64,000 nt of DNA from Clostridia bacterium (lineage in GTDB: Bacteria > Bacillota > Clostridia > Oscillospirales > CAG-272). Below, piece after piece: positions 22,757 to 30,958 of the stretch. Position numbers and translations under genes: made by a program. Positions within the stretch are counted from its first letter, which is position 1. The number at the start of each line of letters is the position of its first letter. A model generated the notes under the pieces. That model was not told the origin of the DNA. It searched no databases and was given only the letters and a program-made list of their open reading frames with translations. The stretch lies in contig JAFURQ010000011.1 in the NCBI GenBank assembly GCA_017471825.1, positions 1 to 64,000 of the forward strand, written 5' to 3'.

Positions 22757-23812
22757 GTGGAAAACAAAAAGAAAAGCAAACGTCTTCGTTTGTTCGATTT
22801 ACAGCGCGACGGTAAAGGTATAAGCAAAAATCAAGCGGATATGACCCCCGGACTAAAGCGCTTTTTTCTTTCATACATAAATAATTTCGGCAAGATAGTT
22901 TCTACCAACATTATAATGGTACTCGGAAACTTCCCTATCATATTTCTTATTGCCGCTTTATCCGGAGCAACCAAAAATTCAGCATTTTTGCCTATGTCGG
23001 ATCTGTTCCAGAATGTTAACGGTCTTTTCGAGGCAAGCGGCGCGAATTCCCCCTATACCCTTTCTCTCTTTGCTCTCGAGGGACTCCAAAATCAAGCGCT
23101 TGTGCCGTCTGCATGGACGTATGTTTTTTACGGAATCGGCGCGCTTACGATTTTTACCTTCGGTCCTATTAATGCCGCAACTGCATACATCCTTCGAAAT
23201 CTCGCCTCAGGTGAGCCCGTTTTCGTATGGACGGACTTTATCTACGCTCTAAAGCGCAATATCAAGCAATCGCTCCCCTTTGGTATTATTGACATCGGTA
23301 TTTGCGCGCTTCTTTTATGGAATATTTATAACAATATAACAACCGGTAGCTTCCTGACGTCCTTGTTCTTCTGGACCAATGTAATCATTTTCATCCTTTA
23401 TTTCTTTATGAGATTTTACATATACGTTCAGATGGTCACCTTCAAGCTCACGGTATTCAAGATATTTAAAAACTCATTAATTTTTGCGCTTCTCGGATTC
23501 AAGCGTAATATTCTTGCTCTTCTTGGAATTATTCTTCTTGTAGTAATTGAGTTTTTACTTCTCTTCTCTCTCGGCGGACTCCTTATGCCCTTTGCCATTG
23601 CGGCACCGCTTGCAGTTTTGTTCTCTACCTTTGCTTATATGAAGGTGTACGCCTCGTATTATAAAATCAAAGAGGTTATGATTGATCCTTACTACGAGGA
23701 GCATCCCGATGAAAGACCTGAAACGTATGAGGACGAAGAGGTCATTATGACTGACGACGTTACTGAAAAGGAGCGTCTTGAGGAAATTAAAAAAAGAAAT
23801 AATATTGAATAG
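22757..23812 (+). CDS. YesL/DUF624-like membrane protein
   Basis: Start at GTG 22757, seven bases after AGGAG. The 351-residue protein has a basic N-terminal tail, six predicted membrane segments and a long acidic C-terminal tail (DERPETYEDEEVIMTDD). The TPGLKRFFLSYINNFGKI and FGPINAATAYILRNLASGEP stretches fit DUF624/YesL, proteins often coded near carbohydrate transport genes and of unknown mechanism. This one is longer than the usual ~210 residues and stands alone with its own promoter and terminator. Confidence 0.6.
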   Translation: MENKKKSKRLRLFDLQRDGKGISKNQADMTPGLKRFFLSYINNFGKIVSTNIIMVLGNFPIIFLIAALSGATKNSAFLPMSDLFQNVNGLFEASGANSPYTLSLFALEGLQNQALVPSAWTYVFYGIGALTIFTFGPINAATAYILRNLASGEPVFVWTDFIYALKRNIKQSLPFGIIDIGICALLLWNIYNNITTGSFLTSLFFWTNVIIFILYFFMRFYIYVQMVTFKLTVFKIFKNSLIFALLGFKRNILALLGIILLVVIEFLLLFSLGGLLMPFAIAAPLAVLFSTFAYMKVYASYYKIKEVMIDPYYEEHPDERPETYEDEEVIMTDDVTEKERLEEIKKRNNIE

Positions 23813-23815
23813 CAA

Positions 23816-23849
23816 TTAAAGGGAGATGACTGCCATCTCCCTTTTTATT
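23816..23849. terminator. Bidirectional terminator
   Basis: AAAGGGAGATG pairs with CATCTCCCTTT and TTTTTATTT follows on the plus strand. It lies between the convergent YesL-like and deacetylase genes. Confidence 0.8.
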
Positions 23850-24625
23850 TATAGCCCGACTTGATCAAGAGTTCCAAAGGTATACCCCATAGCCTTCCAC
23901 TCTGAAATCAGCCTTGGAAAAATTTGCACGTTTGTCGACGAGGTTGGATGAAAAAGCATAATCGCGCCGTTGTGCGTATTATCAATAACCTTTTTATATG
24001 CATATTCGGTATTCGGCTGACTGTTGTTGTCCCAATCGGCATATGCAAAGCTCCAAAAAAACGTTTTATACCCCAGCTCATTAACGGCCTTCAATGCTTC
24101 TTCGCTGTATTTTCCCTCGGGAAATCTGAAATATTTGCTCATCTCCAAGCCTGTTTGTTGATTATAAAGCTTTTCGAGGCTCAAAACGTTAGCCTTAGCA
24201 TCATTGCTCGTCATTCTGCAAATGTTTTTATGATTCAAGGTATGGTTGCATACAGAATGCCCCTCCTCAACCATTCTCATCAGTAAGTCCTTGTTTCTGT
24301 ATATTACGTTGTCGAGAATGAAAAAGGCGGCTTTTACATCTTCTTCCCTTAAAACGTCGAGGATTTTGGCTGTATTACCGTTTTCATAACCGACGTCAAA
24401 GGTTAAATATATAACTCGATTATCGCTAGTGTCACTTACGCTCCTGTCGATATTATACGCGTTATATTTGTTTATCAATTTTTCTTCCTGCGAAATTCGG
24501 GGCTGCTTTTGACCGCTTCTCTCACAAAACCAGCAGTATTCTCCCACTGCGGCAGACGGTATCGCGGTAAACGGTGTCGAAAGCAATAAAGCTAAAATCA
24601 CGCAAAAAAATAATATTCTCCTCAT
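23849..24625 (-). CDS. Polysaccharide deacetylase, PdaA-like
   Basis: The 258-residue exported enzyme has a signal peptide (to about residue 27) and a NodB-type carbohydrate esterase 4 domain: TFDVGYENG (motif 1, Asp pair position), HTLNH near residue 130 (metal-binding His-x3-His) and RFPEGKYS near 168. DVGYE and FPEG are features of PdaA, which makes muramic delta-lactam in spore cortex. ATG at 24625 is preferred because GGAG lies 6 bases upstream. In a spore former this role is likely but not proven by sequence. Confidence 0.82.
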   Translation of the reverse strand: MRRILFFCVILALLLSTPFTAIPSAAVGEYCWFCERSGQKQPRISQEEKLINKYNAYNIDRSVSDTSDNRVIYLTFDVGYENGNTAKILDVLREEDVKAAFFILDNVIYRNKDLLMRMVEEGHSVCNHTLNHKNICRMTSNDAKANVLSLEKLYNQQTGLEMSKYFRFPEGKYSEEALKAVNELGYKTFFWSFAYADWDNNSQPNTEYAYKKVIDNTHNGAIMLFHPTSSTNVQIFPRLISEWKAMGYTFGTLDQVGL

Positions 24626-24699
24626 TTCTGACTCCATATTGCATTTTAATTATTTTTCCGCGATGTATGAAATCAAAACTTGAAAAAATAAGACAAAAA

Positions 24700-24730
24700 A
24701 TAAAGGATGTACCAAAAGTACATCCTTTAA
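24700..24730 (-). terminator. Terminator of rpsU
   Basis: AAAGGATGTAC and GTACATCCTTT pair, and TTTATTTTTTGTC follows on the minus strand directly after the S21 gene. Confidence 0.8.
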
Positions 24731-24734
24731 ATTA

Positions 24735-24911
24735 TTACTTATACTTGCGCTTTCTTGCTGCCTCAGACTTCTTCTTACGCTTTACGCTGGGCTTCTCGTA
24801 GCACTCTCTTTTTCTAAGCTCGGTAAGAACACCGGACTTAACGCACTGTCTCTTGAAACGACGAAGCGCGCTATCGAGAGTTTCGTTTTCTTTTACTCTG
24901 ATTTCTGCCAT
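24735..24911 (-). CDS. rpsU: 30S ribosomal protein bS21
   Basis: A 58-codon gene with a GGGAGGGG ribosome site. The product ([20 protein letters not shown]..., ending [15 protein letters not shown]) matches bacterial S21 along its whole length: the N-terminal strand, the [11 protein letters not shown] helix and the very basic tail. It binds near the anti-Shine-Dalgarno region of the 30S subunit. It has its own promoter and terminator. Confidence 0.95.
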   Translation of the reverse strand: MAEIRVKENETLDSALRRFKRQCVKSGVLTELRKRECYEKPSVKRKKKSEAARKRKYK

Positions 24912-24967
24912 CTTTATTTCCCCTCCCTTCGCTGTGCAAAGAGATAAAATCTCAAATTTACCTACAT

Positions 24968-24996
24968 ATTATATAGCATTTTTTTGGCTTTGTCAA
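24968..24996 (-). promoter_or_regulatory. Consensus sigma-A promoter of rpsU
   Basis: Perfect TTGACA (24996-24991) and TATAAT (24973-24968) are 17 bases apart on the minus strand, as expected for a strongly expressed ribosomal gene. Confidence 0.8.
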
Positions 24997-25012
24997 TAGA
25001 TTTTGCTATTTT

Positions 25013-25876
25013 TTAAAAAAAATATTTGGAAATCTGCTTTTTAGCCGCAATAAGCGTATTCTTCAAGAGCATTGTTATTGTCATAGGTCCCACACCGCCG
25101 GGGACGGGGGTCACGTATGCGGCTTTTTCGGTTACGGATTCAAAATCAACGTCTCCCGTTAATTTTCCGTCCTCTTTCCTGTTTATACCAACGTCGATAA
25201 CAACCGCTCCGGGCTTTATCATATCGCCGTTCACGAAATCAGGCTTTCCTATCGCTACTACAAGTATATCGGCACGCTTCGCCGACTCAGTAAGATTTTT
25301 TGTCCTAGAGTGACAAACCGTAACCGTTCCGTTTTTCGACAACAAAAGCTGTGCTATCGGCTTGCCGACAATATTGCTTCGGCCTATAACAACACATTCC
25401 TTGCCCGAAATTTCAACAGAATAATAATTCAAAAGCTCCATTATACCCGCGGGGGTGCACGGAATGAAATCCGGCTTACCGAGCATAAGCTTGCCAACGT
25501 TAATAGGGTGAAAAGCATCGACATCTTTTTCGGGAATTATGGAATTAATCACTCGCTCCTCGCAAATATGCTTCGGAAGCGGAAGCTGAACAAGTATACC
25601 GTTTACACCGGCATCGGTATTCAACTCTTCGATTTTCGAAATCAAAACATCCTCAGCAACGGTCGCAGGAAGATGAATTTCGATAGAATTTATACCAACC
25701 TCAAGACACGCCTTATGCTTGTTCTTAACATAGACAGTCGAGGCGGGATCGTCGCCGACAAGAATTACGGCAAGCCCGGGTGTTATACCGTATTCCTCTT
25801 TGAATTTTAGCACATCACTTGCGATTAGCTCGCGTAAGTGTCGGGAAACAACCTTTCCGTTTATCAATTCTGCCAT
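25013..25876 (-). CDS. folD: Methylenetetrahydrofolate dehydrogenase/cyclohydrolase
   Basis: The 287-residue bifunctional enzyme of one-carbon metabolism carries the catalytic Tyr-x3-Lys (Tyr49, Lys53) in [14 protein letters not shown], the PLPKHI region near residue 101, the NADP-binding GRSNIVGKP near 164 and the C-terminal signature [10 protein letters not shown] near 260. Length is typical. AAGAGGT precedes the ATG. It follows lgt with 16 bases between and is probably co-transcribed with it. Confidence 0.96.
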   Translation of the reverse strand: MAELINGKVVSRHLRELIASDVLKFKEEYGITPGLAVILVGDDPASTVYVKNKHKACLEVGINSIEIHLPATVAEDVLISKIEELNTDAGVNGILVQLPLPKHICEERVINSIIPEKDVDAFHPINVGKLMLGKPDFIPCTPAGIMELLNYYSVEISGKECVVIGRSNIVGKPIAQLLLSKNGTVTVCHSRTKNLTESAKRADILVVAIGKPDFVNGDMIKPGAVVIDVGINRKEDGKLTGDVDFESVTEKAAYVTPVPGGVGPMTITMLLKNTLIAAKKQISKYFF

Positions 25877-25892
25877 AAAATAACCTCTTAAT

Positions 25893-26714
25893 TTAAGGTT
25901 TTACATACAACTCTTTTTTCGGCGGCTTTACAGCGAACCAAATAAGCACCGCCACGCACGCCACAAGAACTATTCCGGCGAGCAATTGGCTCACTCGGAT
26001 ATCTCCGATATAAAGGCTGTCCGAACGCAATCCCTCGATAAGCATTCTACCAAGTCCGTACCATCCGAATACCAAGAGAATTATCTGTCCATCGTATTTT
26101 CTGTGCCTGTAGAATACGTTTATCAACGCAAATCCAATCAGGTTCCATAGCGACTCGTATAAGAATGTGGGATGAACCACGGTATAATCCCAGCCTGTCA
26201 AGGAATTGTTGAGTCCCATACCGCAAAAAACATCTGTTTCCGCTCCAAATGCCTCACCGTTCATAAAATTGCCCCAGCGTCCTATTGCCTGGGCTAAAAT
26301 AATACCGGGAGTACAGCAATCGCCTACCACGACAAATGGGATTTTTTTAACTAACGAAACGCAAAAGACCGCAAGAGCTCCGGCTATGATACCTCCGTAT
26401 ATTGCTAGCCCACCCTCGCGTATGTTTATAATTTCCGCAAAGGTATCGTGGCGACCGTTAAAGATAACGTAATAAAGTCTTGCACCTATAATGCCCGAAG
26501 GGACAACAAAAAGCGCAAAATCGATTATATCGTCCACGGTAACGTTAACCTGCTTTGCGCGCCACATAGTATATGATACGGCGCAGATGATACCGAAGGT
26601 TATAATCAGAGCATACCACGCAATTTCAAAGTCGCCGATAGAGAACGCTACGCTGTCTACCTCGAACTCGCCAATGCCGAGCCCCGGAAAAGATATTTTT
26701 GATATTCTTAACAT
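25893..26714 (-). CDS. lgt: Prolipoprotein diacylglyceryl transferase
   Basis: The 273-residue inner-membrane enzyme adds diacylglycerol to lipobox cysteines, so it processes the lipoproteins coded elsewhere in this window. It has seven predicted membrane segments and the family signature [13 protein letters not shown] near residue 137 with the key Arg and Asn, as well as the conserved HPTFLYES region near 168. GGGAG precedes the ATG. Confidence 0.95.
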   Translation of the reverse strand: MLRISKISFPGLGIGEFEVDSVAFSIGDFEIAWYALIITFGIICAVSYTMWRAKQVNVTVDDIIDFALFVVPSGIIGARLYYVIFNGRHDTFAEIINIREGGLAIYGGIIAGALAVFCVSLVKKIPFVVVGDCCTPGIILAQAIGRWGNFMNGEAFGAETDVFCGMGLNNSLTGWDYTVVHPTFLYESLWNLIGFALINVFYRHRKYDGQIILLVFGWYGLGRMLIEGLRSDSLYIGDIRVSQLLAGIVLVACVAVLIWFAVKPPKKELYVKP

Positions 26715-26750
26715 TGTTTTCTCCCGTTTCGATTATTTCAACTCATACTG

Positions 26751-27152
26751 CTAATTCAAAACGTCGTATATGGTTATTCCCTGCAGCTTTCTTGCAACGT
26801 CAAGGCTTATTGTATCGAATATGTGGTGATAGATGCAGGCAGTCTTGTCAGGATTAAGAGCACAGGTTTCGCTGGTTTCAAGGCATCTGGATATAGCAAT
26901 CGGTCCATCGATAAGCTCTATTATATCCTTAAGCGTTATATCCTTCGGTGAAGCATTTAATACATATCCCCCCTGAACGCCCTTGTACGACTTCACAAAA
27001 TCACCCTGTACAAGCTTATGCAATATCTTAAGAGTGAACCTCTGTGTTACGTGAGTTTCATCGGAGAGCGTTTTTGCATCCACCTTATCATTGTGTAATG
27101 CCAGCGCAGTAAGTATTCTTAACGCATAATCTGATTCAAGGGTTATTCTCAT
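26751..27152 (-). CDS. Rrf2-family regulator with possible Fe-S ligands
   Basis: Start at ATG 27152 (AAGG 5 bases upstream). The 133-residue protein has the N-terminal winged helix typical of Rrf2 (MRITLESDYALRI, then VTQRFTLKILHKLVQ as recognition part) and three cysteines, Cys90, Cys97 and Cys106, in the place where IscR and NsrR bind an iron-sulfur cluster. Spacing differs from classical IscR. No isc or suf genes are nearby; it lies between prs and lgt. The leader holds two mutually exclusive hairpins, one of which would cover its ribosome site. Confidence 0.8.
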   Translation of the reverse strand: MRITLESDYALRILTALALHNDKVDAKTLSDETHVTQRFTLKILHKLVQGDFVKSYKGVQGGYVLNASPKDITLKDIIELIDGPIAISRCLETSETCALNPDKTACIYHHIFDTISLDVARKLQGITIYDVLN

Positions 27153-27168
27153 ATTACCTTTTCTCTCC

Positions 27169-27212
27169 CCCATATTTTAAATATGGGATTCTTCACAAAA
27201 AAGAATCCCATA
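27169..27212 (-). promoter_or_regulatory. Nested alternative hairpins between prs and the Rrf2 gene
   Basis: AAGAATCCCATA (27201-27212) can pair with TATGGGATTCTT (27182-27193), while CCCATATTT (27169-27177) can pair with AAATATGGG (27179-27187). The inner arms overlap, so only one hairpin can form. On the minus strand the second one runs into the GGGGGAG before the Rrf2 start. The first may also act as a weak terminator-like hairpin. Function is inferred. Confidence 0.4.
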
Positions 27213-27217
27213 CGTAT

Positions 27218-28330
27218 TTAGTGCTTCTTATGCTTGTCAAGGATTCTATGAATCTTCTTTGACTGATCAAGCAGATGGCTTATTGTCTGATCGTGGTTCA
27301 AGGTGTCAATTATATATGCCACGTATTTGCACATATTTACCTCGCAATACCATTCTCTTGTTAAAAGCTCGGGTGTTCTGTAAACAAGATTGGTGGTAAA
27401 TATTTTGTCAAATATTCCCTCACGGTATGCCTCGTCCATATTCTCAAGACCGTTGCAGAAAAGGCCGAAGGTTGCAAATACGAAAATTCTCTTTGCGCCC
27501 TTTTCCTTAAGCTGCTTTGCAACGTCAATTACCGAATCGCCGGAGGATATCATATCGTCAACAACGATAACGTCCTTTCCTTTGACATCGCGACCGAGAT
27601 ATTCGTGTGCAACTATCGGGTTTTTGCCATTTATAATTACGGAGTAATCGCGGCGCTTGTAGAACATACCAAGATCAATACCCATAACCGATGAGTAATA
27701 CATACACTTGGCCATTCCGCCCTCGTCGGGTGAAATTATCATTGTCTTATCCGGCGAAATCTCGATATCGGGATAAGTACGGAGCAGCGCCTTTATCATC
27801 TGATATGAAGAACGCACGTTCTCGAAGCCGCTAAGCGGGATAGCATTCTGAACTCTGGGATCGTGAGCATCAAAGGTTATGATGTTGGTGATGCCCATAT
27901 TTACAAGCTCCTGAAGTGCAAGGGCACAGTCGAGAGACTCTCTTCCGGAGCGCTTGTGCTGTCTGCCCTCGTAAAGCATGGGCATAATAACGCTGATTCT
28001 GCGCGCCTTACCGCCAATAGCACCGATTATGCGCTTTATATCCTGAAAATGATCATCGGGACTCATGGGAACATTCTTGCCATACATATTGTATGTCACA
28101 CCGTGATTAAATACATCGCATATAATGTATACATCGTGACCTCTGAGAGAATGATGAATGGTTCCCTTTCCTTCTCCGCTTCCAAATCGAGGGCAAGAGG
28201 ATGAAACAATGAACGTTGCCTCGGAATCGTGACGACGCCATTCCTTGAGATAGGAATCAACCTCCTCTGTGAACTCCTCGCAACCGCGCATGCCAATTAC
28301 ACTCAAATCGCCAAATAAAGTGTCCTTCAT
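27218..28330 (-). CDS. prs: Ribose-phosphate pyrophosphokinase (PRPP synthase)
   Basis: The enzyme makes PRPP from ribose 5-phosphate and ATP for nucleotide, His and Trp synthesis. The PRPP-binding loop VVDDMISSGDSV lies near residue 254 and the DAHDPRVQNAI region near 156 replaces the usual metal-binding DLH segment. At 370 residues it is longer than the classical form of about 315, with extra C-terminal sequence (REWYCEVNMCKYVAYIIDTL), as in a divergent Firmicutes subgroup. It reads from a consensus promoter. Confidence 0.85.
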   Translation of the reverse strand: MKDTLFGDLSVIGMRGCEEFTEEVDSYLKEWRRHDSEATFIVSSSCPRFGSGEGKGTIHHSLRGHDVYIICDVFNHGVTYNMYGKNVPMSPDDHFQDIKRIIGAIGGKARRISVIMPMLYEGRQHKRSGRESLDCALALQELVNMGITNIITFDAHDPRVQNAIPLSGFENVRSSYQMIKALLRTYPDIEISPDKTMIISPDEGGMAKCMYYSSVMGIDLGMFYKRRDYSVIINGKNPIVAHEYLGRDVKGKDVIVVDDMISSGDSVIDVAKQLKEKGAKRIFVFATFGLFCNGLENMDEAYREGIFDKIFTTNLVYRTPELLTREWYCEVNMCKYVAYIIDTLNHDQTISHLLDQSKKIHRILDKHKKH

Positions 28331-28371
28331 TTTTTACTCTCCGTGGTTTATTAAATTTTGATTACTTAACT

Positions 28372-28400
28372 ATTATATATCATTTTAAAATTATTGTCAA
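28372..28400 (-). promoter_or_regulatory. Consensus sigma-A promoter of prs
   Basis: TTGACA (28400-28395) and TATAAT (28377-28372) are 17 bases apart on the minus strand. Confidence 0.75.
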
Positions 28401-28476
28401 TATCAAAAACGACAAAACACGCACCATCTTTTCGAGAATTTCTTGTCCCTTTTGTCAAAAAAGAAAGGAGCGCCTT

Positions 28477-28890
28477 ATGCAATATAACGACAACGGAACA
28501 ATGAGCGTTAGAACCTACACCGCCGGAGGAGCACTTCCGGTGAAGAACAGTGTTATTAAAATAATAGGAGCTGATGAGAACAACAGATTTATCGAGTTTT
28601 CCTTTTTAACAGACGAGGACGGCGTAACCAATACGCTTATTCTTCCCGCCCCCTCAAAGAGCTATTCTCTTGCGCCGGGCGCGCTTGAGGTACCGTATGC
28701 GGTTTATGATATTGAAGCAAGCGCAGACGGATATTATACCAAAAGGATAAACAACGTTGCAATATTTTCGGGAACAAATACGTCACTGCCGATAAATATG
28801 ATTCCTCTCAGTATTGCCGGAAAGGATGCCGCATATCCCCGCGGAAATCTCGACGCTACGGTAAACGAGAACGAAATGTTAGAGCTTTAA
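28477..28890 (+). CDS. SleC N-terminal-like (pre-pro) domain protein
   Basis: The 137-residue protein has the pattern of the N-terminal region of the clostridial spore cortex-lytic protein SleC: a beta-sandwich of carboxypeptidase-regulatory type with NGTMSVRTYTAGGALPVKNS, TLILPAPSKSYSLAPG and the VPYAVYDIEASADGYYTK strand. In SleC this region is part of one long precursor; here it is a separate gene ahead of the SpoIID/PG-binding protein. No signal peptide is seen. AAGGAG precedes the ATG. The comparison is from memory of SleC and should be checked. Confidence 0.6.
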   Translation: MQYNDNGTMSVRTYTAGGALPVKNSVIKIIGADENNRFIEFSFLTDEDGVTNTLILPAPSKSYSLAPGALEVPYAVYDIEASADGYYTKRINNVAIFSGTNTSLPINMIPLSIAGKDAAYPRGNLDATVNENEMLEL

Positions 28891-28931
28891 ACAGCACCTT
28901 GGTGTAAAATCGCTGCCCACAATTTTTTAAG

Positions 28932-28947
28932 GTCGCCACGTGGCGAC
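28932..28947 (+). repeat. Perfect 16-bp palindrome between the SleC-like genes
   Basis: GTCGCCACGTGGCGAC lies 15 bases before the next start codon. It lacks a T-run, so it is more likely a processing, stability or translation-control hairpin than a terminator. Confidence 0.45.
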
Positions 28948-28962
28948 AGAATGGAGATTGTT

Positions 28963-30363
28963 ATGATAGAATACCCCACCATTCCCGAAAATATAGTAAT
29001 ACATCTGGGGCCGCCAAGCTCGGATGCACCAAACGTCACCGAAACCTTCGCGGATTACATTAAAAACGTCGCTTCAAGTGAAATATATCCCACCTGGCCC
29101 CGTGAAGCGCTTATAGCAAACATTCTTGCTCAAATATCCGTAGCATTGAATCGTGTATATACTCAATATTACCGAAGTGCAGGATATGATTTTGATATAA
29201 CGTCATCAATTGCAAACGATCAGTCGTATGTATACCAAAGAAATATTTTCTCCAATATATCCGAGCTTGTTGACGAAATTTTCGACAGCTATCTGAAGCG
29301 CCCCGAATTTATAGAGCCCCTGTACGCAACCTTCTGCGACGGCGTAGAGGTAACCTGCCCCGGACTTTCGCAATGGGGATCGGTTGAGCTTGCCGACAGC
29401 GGACTGTCTGCATTTGAGATACTGCAAAATTATTACGGAACCAATCTCGAGCTTATAGAAAACGTTGAAATTGCCGATATAGATGCCGCCCCCAACACAA
29501 CGTTAAGCGAGGGGGATACGGGGCGTGACGTAGAGCTAATGCAAAGAAAGCTGAACCGCATATCCGTAAACTATCCGGGAATACCGAAAATATACCCCGC
29601 TGACGGCTTTTTTGATGAAAGCACTACTGCGGCGGTGAGAAAGTTTCAGGAGGTTTTCAACCTTACGCCCGACGGTATAATCGGCAGAAACACTTGGTAC
29701 AGAATTCAATATATTTATAACGCAGTCAAAAAGCTATCAGCATTAAATTCAGAGGGGCTACGTCTTTCAGATCTTTCTACGTCCTATCCATCGGTCTTAC
29801 AAGAGGGAGATGCTTCCAGCGGCGTTCTTGTTCTGCAATACTATCTGCATTACATATCAACCTTCATCCCCACGGTTCTTGACACCGCCGTGGACGGCTC
29901 GTTCGGTCCGGGAACGCGCGAATCGGTTATATCCTTCCAAAGAACATACGGCTTACCTGAAACGGGTATAGTTGACCGACCCGTTTGGGATCAGATCGAG
30001 GGGGCTTACTACTCCTATCTCCGAAGCATTCCGTATCAACTCACTAACGGTGTTCCCCTCCCCTTTCCCGGAAGAATACTGCGCGCAGGAATAGAGGGCG
30101 ACGACGTTCTCGCTCTGCAAGAATACCTGAATTATATTTCAAATTCTTATCCTCAAATCCCGAAGATCACTCCAGACGGAGTCTTCGGTCCCGCAACGGA
30201 GTCAGCAGTTGCTGAATTTATAGAAATTTTCGATTTACCCTATTCACCAAACAGAGTCAATGCTCCCTTATGGTACGCAATTACAAACGTATATGATGAT
30301 TTGTATAGCGGCGGACTCGTTAACGAGGGACAGTATCCCGGTTACGTAATATCGGAGGAATAA
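28963..30363 (+). CDS. SleC-like protein: SpoIID-type domain plus three peptidoglycan-binding repeats
   Basis: Start at ATG 28963 (GGAG 6 bases upstream). Residues 25-165 resemble the SpoIID/SleC lytic transglycosylase domain: WPREALIANILAQISVALNR contains the Glu position of the catalytic helix, and FCDGVEVTCPGLSQWGS the paired-Cys loop. Three PG_binding_1 repeats follow near 185-245, 275-335 and 365-430 (for example DGFFDESTTAAVRKFQEVF). No signal peptide is present, as for spore proteins made in the mother cell. It probably cuts or binds cortex peptidoglycan at germination. It is 466 residues long. Confidence 0.75.
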   Translation: MIEYPTIPENIVIHLGPPSSDAPNVTETFADYIKNVASSEIYPTWPREALIANILAQISVALNRVYTQYYRSAGYDFDITSSIANDQSYVYQRNIFSNISELVDEIFDSYLKRPEFIEPLYATFCDGVEVTCPGLSQWGSVELADSGLSAFEILQNYYGTNLELIENVEIADIDAAPNTTLSEGDTGRDVELMQRKLNRISVNYPGIPKIYPADGFFDESTTAAVRKFQEVFNLTPDGIIGRNTWYRIQYIYNAVKKLSALNSEGLRLSDLSTSYPSVLQEGDASSGVLVLQYYLHYISTFIPTVLDTAVDGSFGPGTRESVISFQRTYGLPETGIVDRPVWDQIEGAYYSYLRSIPYQLTNGVPLPFPGRILRAGIEGDDVLALQEYLNYISNSYPQIPKITPDGVFGPATESAVAEFIEIFDLPYSPNRVNAPLWYAITNVYDDLYSGGLVNEGQYPGYVISEE

Positions 30364-30367
30364 AATT

Positions 30368-30904
30368 ATGTATAGTATGTACGACAGGCAGGCTGCGATA
30401 AGAGAGATAAAAAAGTATCTGTTCACAGTATCGCGCTACGTTTACACGGAAATTCCAAAAACAACGATTGACGGCTTCTACGATAGCGAAACAGCAAATG
30501 CAATAGGCGCGTTTCAGGCAATTTCAGAGTTACCGATAACGGGCAGTGTTGATCTGCGCACATTCGATGCATTATACGCTCTTTATAACGCCGCGGTTAC
30601 GGATTTTAATACGAATGATTATATCATAGAGGACAGAGGATTTCCCGTATCTCCCGGCGATATGAATGAGGATGTTCGTGCGGTTCACCTTTTGATCAAT
30701 GAATTGGCGGATAGATTTACCGAGCTTGAAAACGTTGGAACGGGAAATTACTATACCAATCGGACTGCAAACGCAGTTCGTTTACTACGTCACGTGTTCG
30801 GCTTCGCAGATGGAGAAACAATAGATAAAGGGCTTTATCTTCGCATGATAGCCGAGCTTGATGCGCATAGAAAAAACGATAAAAGAAATCATTTAAGTGA
30901 CTGA
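30368..30904 (+). CDS. Peptidoglycan-binding domain protein, third SleC-like piece
   Basis: The 178-residue protein has two PG_binding_1-like units: DGFYDSETANAIGAFQAISEL near residue 36 and VRAVHLLINELADRF...TANAVRLLRHVFGF near 105-145. It starts 4 bases after the previous stop with GGAGG overlapping the end of that gene, so the three genes form one operon. It may add cell-wall affinity to the SleC-like protein or bind it directly. No catalytic domain is seen. Confidence 0.65.
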   Translation: MYSMYDRQAAIREIKKYLFTVSRYVYTEIPKTTIDGFYDSETANAIGAFQAISELPITGSVDLRTFDALYALYNAAVTDFNTNDYIIEDRGFPVSPGDMNEDVRAVHLLINELADRFTELENVGTGNYYTNRTANAVRLLRHVFGFADGETIDKGLYLRMIAELDAHRKNDKRNHLSD

Positions 30905-30958
30905 AATCAAAAACATCGGGTATAATCTATTCAAAACCAGGTAAGGAAAGCGTATATA

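Noticed and set aside
28378..28476. Sporulation-type promoter before the SleC-like operon
   Set aside because: No convincing sigma-E, -G or -K site could be placed in this stretch by eye, although a sporulation promoter is expected.
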